Below, in pieces: positions 47,592-54,907 of a stretch of DNA of 64,000 nucleotides; the first letter of the stretch is position 1; each line of letters starts with the position of its first letter. Location: contig JAHLLG010000002.1 of the NCBI GenBank assembly GCA_020444275.1, forward strand, positions 1 to 64,000, read 5' to 3'. The notes beneath the pieces were generated by a model. That model was not told the DNA's origin, made no database searches, and was given only the letters and a program-made list of their open reading frames with translations. Position numbers and translations under genes: made by a program. This stretch comes from Bacteroidota bacterium (GTDB lineage Bacteria > Bacteroidota > Bacteroidia > Bacteroidales > UBA12077).

Positions 47592-48677
47592 ATGAAATTC
47601 ATTGATGAATATAGAAACTCAGAAATCGTAATGGATTTGGTTAAAAAAATCAAAACCATTAGTCAAAAAGAGATTTCATTAATGGAAGTTTGTGGCGGAC
47701 ATACCATGGCTATCCATCGTTTTGGAATTCCATCTTTATTACCCAATAATATTAAACTGATTTCTGGTCCGGGTTGTCCTGTTTGCGTGTCGGGTATCGA
47801 ATTTATTGATAAAGCGATAGCATTGTCAGGTAAAAAGAATGTAATTATTACTACATATGGCGATTTAATTCGTGTTCGGGGATCGAAAAGTAGTTTAGAA
47901 AAAGAGAAATCTAAAGATGCTGATATTCGGATTGTTTATTCAACATTGGAGGCATTAGAAATTGCAAAGCATAATCAGGATAAGAAAGTTGTATTCCTTG
48001 GAATTGGTTTTGAAACTACTGCTCCGGCAACGGCAGTAGCCATTCAGAAAGCTTATGAGGATAATATTTCTAATTTTTATCTGCTTACTGCTCATAAAAT
48101 CATGCCCCCGGTAATGCAAGCATTGCTAAACGAGAAAGTTAAGATTCATGGATTTATCTGTCCGGGACATGTGAGTGCGATTACAGGATCAAAAATTTAT
48201 GAATTCATTCCCGAGAAATACAAAATAGCTTGTGTAGTTACCGGATTTGAGCCAATCGACATCATGCAGTCGGTTTATATGTTAACAAAACAAATACATG
48301 ACAAAGATCCCAAAGTCGAAATTCAGTATTCACGAGCAGTAACCAAAGATGGAAATACCAAAGCTCAGGAAATTATGAATGAGGTTTTTGAAACCCGAGA
48401 TGATATCTGGCGCGGAATTGGAGAAATTCCCAATAGTGGGTTAAAACTTAGAAAAAAATACAAGGATTTAGATGCTGAGTTAGTGTTTGATATTCAAATA
48501 GAACAGGTAAAAGAACACTCGGCATGTATTTGTGGTCAAATTTTACGAGGACAAAAATCACCCAAAGATTGTAAGTTATTTGGTAAAGTGTGTTCACCCG
48601 ATAATCCGATTGGTGCATGCATGGTTTCAAGCGAGGGAGCTTGTCAGGCATTTTATAAATACAGAAAATATGAATGA
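47592..48677 (+). CDS. hypD: hydrogenase formation protein HypD
   Basis: A 361-residue iron-sulfur scaffold on which the Fe(CN)2CO group is built with HypC. Conserved motifs are EVCGGHTMAIHRFG near residue 36, SGPGCPVC near residue 58 and GFETTAPAT near residue 140. The C-terminal 4Fe-4S region contains CICGQILRGQ, CKLFGKVC and ACMVSSEGACQAFY. It overlaps hypE by 8 nt. Confidence 0.96.
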   Translation: MKFIDEYRNSEIVMDLVKKIKTISQKEISLMEVCGGHTMAIHRFGIPSLLPNNIKLISGPGCPVCVSGIEFIDKAIALSGKKNVIITTYGDLIRVRGSKSSLEKEKSKDADIRIVYSTLEALEIAKHNQDKKVVFLGIGFETTAPATAVAIQKAYEDNISNFYLLTAHKIMPPVMQALLNEKVKIHGFICPGHVSAITGSKIYEFIPEKYKIACVVTGFEPIDIMQSVYMLTKQIHDKDPKVEIQYSRAVTKDGNTKAQEIMNEVFETRDDIWRGIGEIPNSGLKLRKKYKDLDAELVFDIQIEQVKEHSACICGQILRGQKSPKDCKLFGKVCSPDNPIGACMVSSEGACQAFYKYRKYE

Positions 48678-49680
48678 TTTGATAACATTGAATCACGGCA
48701 GTGGCGGCAGAGCCTCTCAGGATTTAATACAGAATGTTTTTATTAAATCTTTTGGAGATCAGAATTATATATTATCCGATTCTGCAGTGCTGAGTTTGCC
48801 TCATAAGCAAGTGGCTTTTACAACGGATTCGTTCGTTATCGATCCGATTTTTTTCCCGGGTGGTGATATTGGGAAACTTGCAATTTGCGGAACGGTCAAC
48901 GATTTGGCTGTTTCAGGAGCTATTCCGAAATATCTTTCTGCATCATTTATTATAGAAGAAGGTTTTGCAATAAATGAACTCAAAAAGATTGTTGAATCCA
49001 TGGCGCAGCAGGCAAAAATTGCTGATGTGAACATAGTGGCCGGCGATACCAAAGTAGTTCAGAAAGGAAAATGTGATAAGATCTTTATCAATACAACCGG
49101 AATTGGTGTTTTTCAGAAGGATTATTCGTTTATAAGTACAGGAGAAAAAGTGGAGACAGGCGATAAAATTATAATCAATGGATTCTTGGGAGATCATGCA
49201 ATAGCAGTTCTGGGTGCTCGAAACGACCTCGACTTTAGGGTTGATGTGCAATCTGACTGTGCTTGTTTAAATGATTTGATACAAGCGGTTTTAAAGGCAG
49301 GAATCAGTGTGAAATTTATGCGTGACGTTACTCGTGGCGGTATGGCAACCGTTTTAAATGAACTGGCTGATATGGTTAACGCTGGAATTGAACTGGAAGA
49401 AAAGGATATTCCGGTAAGAGAAACAGTAAGCGGATTATGCGAAATTCTGGGATTTGATCCGCTCTATTTAGCTAACGAAGGAAAAGTTGTAATGGTTGTT
49501 CATCCTGATGATGCTGAGAAAGCAATTGAAATTCTCAAAAAGCAATCTTTAGGAAAAGAAGGTAAAATAATTGGGGAGATAACAGCTGATCATCCAAAAA
49601 TGGTTGTAGGTAAAACGGAGATAGGTGGAAAAAGAATTATAAACATGTTGCGAGGGGAACAATTACCTCGAATTTGCTAA
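48670..49680 (+). CDS. hypE: hydrogenase expression/formation protein HypE
   Basis: A 336-residue ATP-dependent dehydratase that turns the carbamoyl group on its C-terminal cysteine into thiocyanate. It starts MNDLITLNHGSGG, contains FTTDSFVIDPIFFPGGDIG and RDVTRGGMATVLNE, and ends PRIC with the essential terminal Cys. A longer open frame from 48532 lies inside hypD and is not the start. The ATG overlaps the hypD stop (ATGAATGA), which couples translation. Confidence 0.96.
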   Translation: MNDLITLNHGSGGRASQDLIQNVFIKSFGDQNYILSDSAVLSLPHKQVAFTTDSFVIDPIFFPGGDIGKLAICGTVNDLAVSGAIPKYLSASFIIEEGFAINELKKIVESMAQQAKIADVNIVAGDTKVVQKGKCDKIFINTTGIGVFQKDYSFISTGEKVETGDKIIINGFLGDHAIAVLGARNDLDFRVDVQSDCACLNDLIQAVLKAGISVKFMRDVTRGGMATVLNELADMVNAGIELEEKDIPVRETVSGLCEILGFDPLYLANEGKVVMVVHPDDAEKAIEILKKQSLGKEGKIIGEITADHPKMVVGKTEIGGKRIINMLRGEQLPRIC

Positions 49681-49682
49681 TC

Positions 49683-49703
49683 TGAAATTTGGAATCTGAA
49701 ATA
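49683..49703 (+). repeat. three 7-bp repeats before hypA
   Basis: TGAAATT, TGGAATC, TGAAATA run head to tail after the hypE stop and end 5 nt before the hypA ATG. Confidence 0.6.
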
Positions 49704-49708
49704 TAATT

Positions 49709-50053
49709 ATGCACGAACTAAAAATTGCAGAAGAGTTAATAGGAATAATCAAACAGGTTGCCGAAGAAGAAAACCTTAAAAAAGTAACCAAGGTGAATAT
49801 TCAGTTTGGCAAAATGATCATGATTGTTCCCGATGTTTTTCATTTTGTTTTTGATGGAGCTGTTAAAGGAACGATTGCAAAAAATGCCAGACTGCATCTT
49901 GAAATTCTTCCTGTAAAATTTGTGTGCAAAAAGTGCAGAGAAGAAACCGAAATAGATGATTTGCTGTTTGTATGTCCGCTCTGTGGATCAAACGACCTGG
50001 AATTGATACAAGGTCGCGAAACAGTGATTGAAAGTATAGAAGGAGAGAAATAG
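49709..50053 (+). CDS. hypA: hydrogenase nickel insertion protein HypA
   Basis: A 114-residue nickel chaperone. His2 of MHELKIAEELI is the nickel ligand of the family; the zinc site is formed by CKKCREE near residue 73 and CPLCGSN near residue 90. It acts with HypB to load nickel into the large subunit. It lies 28 nt after hypE and 148 nt before hypB. Confidence 0.95.
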   Translation: MHELKIAEELIGIIKQVAEEENLKKVTKVNIQFGKMIMIVPDVFHFVFDGAVKGTIAKNARLHLEILPVKFVCKKCREETEIDDLLFVCPLCGSNDLELIQGRETVIESIEGEK

Positions 50054-50158
50054 TTCATTGGTGAATTGGTGAAATAGTAAAATGGTTGAATAGGCAATAA
50101 CCTGACAGAGTTTATTCCGACAATAGTAGCGAGCTCAACGAATGAAAAGAGTTAAACT

Positions 50159-50193
50159 TGAAATCTGAAACCTGAAATTTGAAACCTGAAATT
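50159..50193 (+). repeat. five 7-bp repeats before hypB
   Basis: TGAAATC, TGAAACC, TGAAATT, TGAAACC, TGAAATT form a perfect-period array that ends 8 nt before the hypB ATG. Two copies of ATTGGTGA (50057-50072) lie earlier in the same 148-nt spacer. Confidence 0.8.
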
Positions 50194-50201
50194 ATATAGT
50201 T

Positions 50202-50852
50202 ATGGAAATCAAAATACGTAAAAATGTTCTTGACCGCAATAAGAACAAAGCCAACGAAGTAAGGGCGCTGTTAAAAGAAAAGAATGTACTCATGGTGAAT
50301 ATGATTAGTTCTCCCGGCGCAGGAAAAACTACACTACTCGAAAAAACACTGGAAAATCTTAAAAGTAAATTTAAATTGGCAGTAATAGAAGGTGATATTA
50401 CAACCGATCGTGATGCTCAACGACTAAAAGGGCATGGAGTTCCTATTGTTGTAATTAATACCGAAGGTGGTTGCCATCTCGATTCTCATAGTATTTCCAA
50501 GGTGCTACCCGAATTTGACTTAGATAATCTTGATGTTGTTTTTGTCGAAAATGTAGGAAATCTGGTTTGTCCTTCACACTTTGATCTGGGTGAATCTTTT
50601 AAGTTGGCTCTTGTGAGTACTACAGAAGGAGATGATAAACCCATTAAATACCCCATGTTGTTTCGCGAAGCAAAGGCTATATTGTTAAATAAAATTGATC
50701 TTATACAATATACAAACTTTAATAAATCATCTTTTCATACCGATCTGAACAATGTAAATGGAAAAGTTCCGCTCTTTGAGGTTTCGTGTACTCAAAATCT
50801 GGGTATGGAAAAATGGTATACCTGGATCACTAATCAGATTGTTTCTAAATAA
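50202..50852 (+). CDS. hypB: hydrogenase nickel incorporation GTPase HypB
   Basis: A 216-residue SIMIBI-class GTPase that drives nickel release to the hydrogenase large subunit. The P-loop is SSPGAGKTTLLEKTL near residue 34, the metal site is GGCHLDSHSI near residue 89, and VENVGNLVCPSHFDLGE is the switch region. The His-rich N-terminal nickel store of some HypB proteins is absent; the His-rich permease at 30805 could fill that role. It is the last gene of the hyp run. Confidence 0.95.
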   Translation: MEIKIRKNVLDRNKNKANEVRALLKEKNVLMVNMISSPGAGKTTLLEKTLENLKSKFKLAVIEGDITTDRDAQRLKGHGVPIVVINTEGGCHLDSHSISKVLPEFDLDNLDVVFVENVGNLVCPSHFDLGESFKLALVSTTEGDDKPIKYPMLFREAKAILLNKIDLIQYTNFNKSSFHTDLNNVNGKVPLFEVSCTQNLGMEKWYTWITNQIVSK

Positions 50853-50878
50853 GCAAATAGGCTGTATAACATATTTGT

Positions 50879-50907
50879 GTTTTAACGGATATAAATATCT
50901 GTAAAAC
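50879..50907 (+). other. stem-loop after hypB
   Basis: GTTTTA (50879-50884) pairs with TAAAAC (50902-50907), and CGGATAT with ATATCTG inside it with one G-T pair. There is no T tract. It may be an mRNA end or processing element before the next promoter. Confidence 0.4.
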
Positions 50908-50951
50908 AGAATGTAAATACGTGTGATAAATGTATATCTTATAATATTAAG

Positions 50952-50967
50952 TGTGAACAGAATAACA
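50952..50967. promoter_or_regulatory. Rex-like operator 4 (second [FeFe] operon)
   Basis: TGTGAA-CAGA-ATAACA fits the Rex-type dyad with two mismatches in symmetry. It starts 17 bp before operator 5, the same spacing as the pair at 24009 and 24026. Confidence 0.55.
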
Positions 50968-50968
50968 G

Positions 50969-50984
50969 TGTGAAAAAAATAACA
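50969..50984. promoter_or_regulatory. Rex-like operator 5 (second [FeFe] operon)
   Basis: TGTGAA-AAAA-ATAACA repeats operator 4 with different spacer bases. It overlaps the position expected for the -33 box of the promoter at 50995. Confidence 0.55.
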
Positions 50985-50994
50985 AAAAGGTTTT

Positions 50995-51002
50995 TATATT
51001 TG
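50995..51002 (+). promoter_or_regulatory. predicted -7 box of the regulatory/[FeFe] operon
   Basis: TATATTTG matches TAnnTTTG exactly, 52 nt before the ATG at 51054. Its -33 region would fall in operator 5, so binding there should block polymerase. Confidence 0.6.
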
Positions 51003-51053
51003 TAGCAGATTTATATAAGATAATATTTGAAAGAAGCTTAATTCATTGTAAAA

Positions 51054-51398
51054 ATGAAAATTAACGAAATAGTAAACATAATTGGTGGTAAAGTAATATG
51101 CGGAGAAGCCATGTTAGATACTGAAGTGAACAAAGGTTTTGCTTCGGATCTTATGAGCGATGTACTTACGCTCGACACTGATGATGTTATGCTTATTACT
51201 GGTTTGGCTAATTTACAGGCCATACGAACAGCAGAAATGTCAGACATTTCATGTGTCGTAATTGCCAGAAAAAAGAAGGTAAGCAATGAAATGAAAAAAT
51301 TGGCTGAAGACTGCAATATTGTTTTAATTGAATGCTGCGGCTCTGTTTTTAAAACTGCCGGTAAACTATACCAGGCCGGAATAAAACCTGTGTTTTAA
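51054..51398 (+). CDS. DRTGG-domain protein 1
   Basis: A 114-residue stand-alone DRTGG-type domain. It resembles the second such protein at 53188 (shared starts MKINEIVNIIGG and MKVSDIVKKLGL, shared SDLMSDV/SDLLSDV near residue 35, shared AGKLYQ/AGKLYD at the end), so the two are paralogues. DRTGG domains occur next to CBS and PTA/serine-kinase domains and their ligand is unknown. It is first in an operon that runs to the second [FeFe] hydrogenase, and ends exactly where the next gene begins. Confidence 0.8.
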   Translation: MKINEIVNIIGGKVICGEAMLDTEVNKGFASDLMSDVLTLDTDDVMLITGLANLQAIRTAEMSDISCVVIARKKKVSNEMKKLAEDCNIVLIECCGSVFKTAGKLYQAGIKPVF

Positions 51399-51821
51399 AT
51401 GATGCATTTTGAGTTCGACATAGAAGGAGGGGATTTTTCCAAAGCTGGTTTCGCATCAAGTCAGTTAAAACGAATACTTAAGCAACTGGTAACTGATCAT
51501 AAGGTTGTTAAAAAAACGGTTGTTGCACTATATGAGGCGGAAGTTAACGTGGTGGCTCATGCATATTCGGGTAAAGTAATTATAGATATTGATACAGATA
51601 AAATTCAAATAAAAGTAAACGACAAAGGTCCTGGCATAGAAGATATTGAACAGGCAATGGAAGAAGGGTATTCTACAGCTTCGGAACAAGTTAGGGAAAT
51701 GGGATTTGGAGCAGGAATGGGATTGGCTAACATTAAAAATAACTCTGACGAATTTAATATTACAAGCGAAGTTGGAGTAGGCACTCAGTTGGAAATTATA
51801 GCTTATTTGGAAATAATTTAG
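51399..51821 (+). CDS. GHKL ATPase, RsbW-like anti-sigma/serine kinase type
   Basis: A 140-residue HATPase_c_2 protein. The N-box region is VVALYEAEVNVVAHAYS near residue 45, G1 is KVNDKGPGIEDIEQAM near residue 70, and G2 is MGFGAGMGLANIKN near residue 104. Such small kinases act as switch proteins on STAS-domain partners or sigma factors. No STAS or sigma gene is adjacent; the neighbours are the DRTGG protein (no gap) and the hydrogenase-like Fe-S protein (2 nt). Confidence 0.82.
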   Translation: MMHFEFDIEGGDFSKAGFASSQLKRILKQLVTDHKVVKKTVVALYEAEVNVVAHAYSGKVIIDIDTDKIQIKVNDKGPGIEDIEQAMEEGYSTASEQVREMGFGAGMGLANIKNNSDEFNITSEVGVGTQLEIIAYLEII

Positions 51822-51823
51822 TT

Positions 51824-53176
51824 ATGGAACAAAAAATATTTCATCACGCATTAAAAATTCAAAAAGATCGCTGTATCGGATGTTCGCATTGCATGAACAT
51901 TTGTCCTACCGAGGCTATTCGCGTTAAGAATGGTAAAGCTGATCTTTTCGAAAACAGATGCATCGATTGTGGTGAATGTTTTAGAGTGTGTCCGGTAAAT
52001 GCAATTATTATAGAACAGGACGATTTTAATAAAATTTTTCAATATAAACATCGCATTGCGCTATTACCAGCAGTTCTAATCGGGCAGTTTCCTGAAGATA
52101 TTAAAACATCGCAAATCTATAATGTACTTATTGATTTGGGATTTACCGATGTGTATGAAGCCGAACATGGAGTAGATATCCTAAAGAACTCTATGAAAGC
52201 GTATGCAGATAATCATGATCAGAATAAACCGCTAATTTCATCATTTTGTCCTGCCGTTATACGTTTAATCCAGGTAAAATTTCCGGCATTAGTTGATCAT
52301 ATTATACCTCAACATCCACCGTTAGATATTGCTGCAGTGTATTATAAACAAAAATTAGTTAACCAGGGAGTCGACGAATCGGATATCGGTATATTTTATG
52401 TAACTCCATGTGCTTCAAAAATTGCAGCTATTAAAAGTCCGGTTGGCGATGAAATATCTCCAATTAACGGAGTTATTAATATGGATTTCATTTATAACAA
52501 GGTGTATACCAGTGTTAAGCGTGGCGATTATGATAAAGTACAAAAACTAAAAGCAGAGAGACTTTCTCCCGAGGGAACTGTTTGGAGTCTTACTAATGGC
52601 GAGGCCGATATTATGCAAGGACGATGCTTAGCTATTGATGGTGTGCATAATGTGATGGACTTTTTGGAGAAAGTAGAGAATGAAGAGATCAAAGATGTTG
52701 ATTTTCTTGAATTAAGAGCTTGTGATGAAAGTTGTGCAGGAGGAGTTCTTACAGCGCAAAACAGATTTTTAACCGTAGAAAGATTAAGAAAAAGAGCAGA
52801 CTACATAAAGAGTAACTACTCTGATTACAATAACAAAGATATACTTAATTATTCCGAATATTTGAACTCAAAAATTACACTCGGCAAAATAAAACCTCGA
52901 TCCATGATGAAACTGGATGAGAATATGGCCGAGGCAATGAAAAAAATGCGTCGTGTAAAGGAAATCTTAAAATGCTTACCCGATGTTGATTGTGGTGCTT
53001 GTGGAGCACCTAACTGTCAGGCATTGGCCGAAGATATTGTTCAGGAGCGTGCAGTAATTAATCATTGCATATTTATCCAGCGGATTTTTGAGAAGAAAGG
53101 AATAATCGATTGGGAAGAGTCACGCAAAATTATGCAGGAAATTTGGGGTGAAGAAAAATTAAACAGAAAATGCTAA
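51824..53176 (+). CDS. divergent [FeFe]-hydrogenase-like sensor candidate
   Basis: A 450-residue iron-sulfur protein. Two 4Fe-4S motifs (CIGCSHCMNICP near residue 20, CIDCGECFRVCP near residue 48) lead into a hydrogenase large-subunit domain. H-cluster ligands are kept in altered loops: SSFCPAV (Cys142), TPCASK (Cys196) and RACDESC (Cys300, Cys304). The first L1 cysteine is Phe141 and the glycine-rich end of L3 is shortened, so fast catalysis is unlikely. A C-terminal 4Fe-4S domain (DVDCGACGAPNCQALAEDI) is present, but no PAS domain. The family is linked to HydS-type H2 sensors by domain layout. A sensor role is inferred from the altered loops and the regulator-like neighbours. Confidence 0.85.
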   Translation: MEQKIFHHALKIQKDRCIGCSHCMNICPTEAIRVKNGKADLFENRCIDCGECFRVCPVNAIIIEQDDFNKIFQYKHRIALLPAVLIGQFPEDIKTSQIYNVLIDLGFTDVYEAEHGVDILKNSMKAYADNHDQNKPLISSFCPAVIRLIQVKFPALVDHIIPQHPPLDIAAVYYKQKLVNQGVDESDIGIFYVTPCASKIAAIKSPVGDEISPINGVINMDFIYNKVYTSVKRGDYDKVQKLKAERLSPEGTVWSLTNGEADIMQGRCLAIDGVHNVMDFLEKVENEEIKDVDFLELRACDESCAGGVLTAQNRFLTVERLRKRADYIKSNYSDYNNKDILNYSEYLNSKITLGKIKPRSMMKLDENMAEAMKKMRRVKEILKCLPDVDCGACGAPNCQALAEDIVQERAVINHCIFIQRIFEKKGIIDWEESRKIMQEIWGEEKLNRKC

Positions 53177-53187
53177 AACGTAAAGCT

Positions 53188-53520
53188 ATGAAAGTATCAG
53201 ATATTGTAAAAAAGTTAGGATTAACAGTATATTCAGGTGTTTCAGGAATTCATAAGGAAGTAACAGGTGGTTATGTTTCTGATTTATTGAGTGATGTTAT
53301 GGGGCACGCAAAAGAGGGACAGGTATGGTGCACATTACAAACACACAAAAACGTAATGGCTATTGCATCGCTAAAAGATTTGGCAGCAGTTATTCTTGTA
53401 AAAGGCTACCAGCCTGATGATGATATGGCTGCACAAAGTGAAGTTGAAGGAGTTCCTGTATTGGGAACTAAAGAGAATACTTTTGAAATAGCTGGTAAAC
53501 TTTATGATCTATTAAAATAG
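53188..53520 (+). CDS. DRTGG-domain protein 2
   Basis: A stand-alone DRTGG-type protein of about 110 residues, paralogous to that at 51054. The ATG at 53188 (MKVSDIVKKLG) is preferred over 53170, which overlaps the previous gene by 7 nt and adds six residues not shared with the paralogue. Conserved points are VTGGYVSDLLSDVMG near residue 26 and EIAGKLYDLL at the end. It is followed by a PHP protein after 1 nt. Function unknown. Confidence 0.8.
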   Translation: MKVSDIVKKLGLTVYSGVSGIHKEVTGGYVSDLLSDVMGHAKEGQVWCTLQTHKNVMAIASLKDLAAVILVKGYQPDDDMAAQSEVEGVPVLGTKENTFEIAGKLYDLLK

Positions 53521-53521
53521 T

Positions 53522-54262
53522 ATGAAGAATTACAAGGCAGACCTGCACATACATACCGTGTTGTCTCCTTGTGGAGATCTGGAGATGAGTCCGCGAAATA
53601 TTATTAAGCGGGCAAAAGAGGAAAATATAGAGATATTAGGAATAACAGATCATAATAACACCAGAAACTGTAAAGTACTGGAAAAACTGGCAAATGAAAA
53701 CGATATTTTAGTTCTTAAAGGAGCTGAAATTAACTCGAAAGAAGAGATACATTGTTTAACGTTCTTTGAAACTGATGATGAATTATTTGATTTTCAAAAC
53801 TATCTGGATAAGCATCTTCCAAAAGTAATGAATGATACCAAGAAGTTTGGATATCAGGTTGTTGTCGATGAGGATGACAATATTCTGGATCAGGTTGAAC
53901 CGCTTTTAATTTCGGCGCTTGATGTGAGTATAACCGAAATTGAGCAAAAAGTGCACGAATTACATGGTTTGTTTATTCCTGCACACATCGATAGGGAGAG
54001 ATACTCAGTAATAAGTCAGCTGGGGTTTGTTCCTGCCGACCTGAAAGTAGATGCATTGGAATTATCAAAATTTGTGTCAAAAGAGGATTTTATAAACAAG
54101 AATAATTATCTGGCAGATTATTCTTTTATACAAAGCTCTGATGCACATTTTACCGAGAACATCGGAGATATCCACATTACCTTTCAGCTCAAAAAACGGT
54201 CGTTTGATGAAATAAGAATGGCTTTAAAATCTGTAAACGGAAGAAAAACCATAGTATCGTGA
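53522..54262 (+). CDS. PHP-domain phosphoesterase
   Basis: A 246-residue metal-dependent phosphoesterase of the PHP family. Metal ligands are in ADLHIHTVLSPCGD (residues 5-18), GITDHNNT near residue 40, KGAEINSKEEIHCL near residue 65, IPAHIDRE near residue 152 and QSSDAHF near residue 203. Related proteins with this domain occur next to [FeFe] hydrogenases in Thermotoga-type clusters. The substrate is unknown. The following gene starts inside the stop (GTGA overlap), so the two are coupled. Confidence 0.88.
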   Translation: MKNYKADLHIHTVLSPCGDLEMSPRNIIKRAKEENIEILGITDHNNTRNCKVLEKLANENDILVLKGAEINSKEEIHCLTFFETDDELFDFQNYLDKHLPKVMNDTKKFGYQVVVDEDDNILDQVEPLLISALDVSITEIEQKVHELHGLFIPAHIDRERYSVISQLGFVPADLKVDALELSKFVSKEDFINKNNYLADYSFIQSSDAHFTENIGDIHITFQLKKRSFDEIRMALKSVNGRKTIVS

Positions 54263-54804
54263 ATAATATTTCAATGCATATATTAGATATTGTACAGAAT
54301 GCAATTCGTGCACAAGCAAGCCTGATTGAAATTCGCATTACAGAAGACCTGAAGAGAAATGTTTTTGAAGTTTTACTCAAAGATAATGGCAAAGGGATGG
54401 ACAATGAATTACTGACTCATGTTGCAGATCCATATATAACCACCCGAACCACCCGAAAGGTTGGTTTGGGTATACCTCTTTTAAAGCATAGTGCAGAGCA
54501 GGCTAATGGGTATATAAAGGTGCATTCGGAGCAAAATATTGGAACAACCATTCTCGCAACTTTTCAGCACGATCATATGGATCGTCCTCCATTGGGAGAT
54601 TGTGCAGGAACTATTGTTCTTTTGGCATCAGCGAATCCTGAAATTGATTTCAAATATATTCATTCGGTAAATGATAAATCGTACACCTTCGATACCCGTG
54701 AGGTAAAAGAGGTTTTAGACGATGTAAAAATAAGTAACCCTAAAATTAGGGGTATGCTTAAGGAAATGATAAGCGAGAATTTAAACGAAATATATGTTGT
54801 ATAA
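54259..54804 (+). CDS. GHKL (HATPase_c) protein
   Basis: A 181-residue histidine-kinase-like ATPase without a sensor or dimerisation domain. The N-box is LDIVQNAIRAQASLIEI near residue 10, G1 is KDNGKGMD near residue 42, and G2 is TRKVGLGIPLLKHSAEQ near residue 65. The C-terminal 70 residues are specific and include MDRPPLGDCAGT. The GTG start at 54259 overlaps the PHP stop; an ATG at 54274 is an alternative. It is the last gene of the regulatory cassette before the hydrogenase genes. Confidence 0.82.
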   Translation: MNNISMHILDIVQNAIRAQASLIEIRITEDLKRNVFEVLLKDNGKGMDNELLTHVADPYITTRTTRKVGLGIPLLKHSAEQANGYIKVHSEQNIGTTILATFQHDHMDRPPLGDCAGTIVLLASANPEIDFKYIHSVNDKSYTFDTREVKEVLDDVKISNPKIRGMLKEMISENLNEIYVV

Positions 54805-54856
54805 TATTCATGTTATAGGATATCTAATTTAAGATGATTCTTAACACTTGAAACAA

Positions 54857-54864
54857 TAACTTTG
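54857..54864 (+). promoter_or_regulatory. possible internal promoter before the second hydrogenase
   Basis: TAACTTTG matches TAnnTTTG, 43 nt before the start at 54908, in a 103-nt gap. No clear -33 box or Rex-like dyad was seen here. Confidence 0.35.
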
Positions 54865-54907
54865 TAAAACAATAATGCTAATAACACTTTAAAATTAATA
54901 AGCAAAT

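Noticed and set aside
48532-48669. 46-residue N-terminal extension of HypE
   Set aside because: It is the hypD coding region read in another frame; HypE proteins start at the MNDLITLNHGSGG sequence at 48670.
50159-50193. CRISPR-like array
   Set aside because: The repeats are 7 bp without spacers and no cas gene is present.
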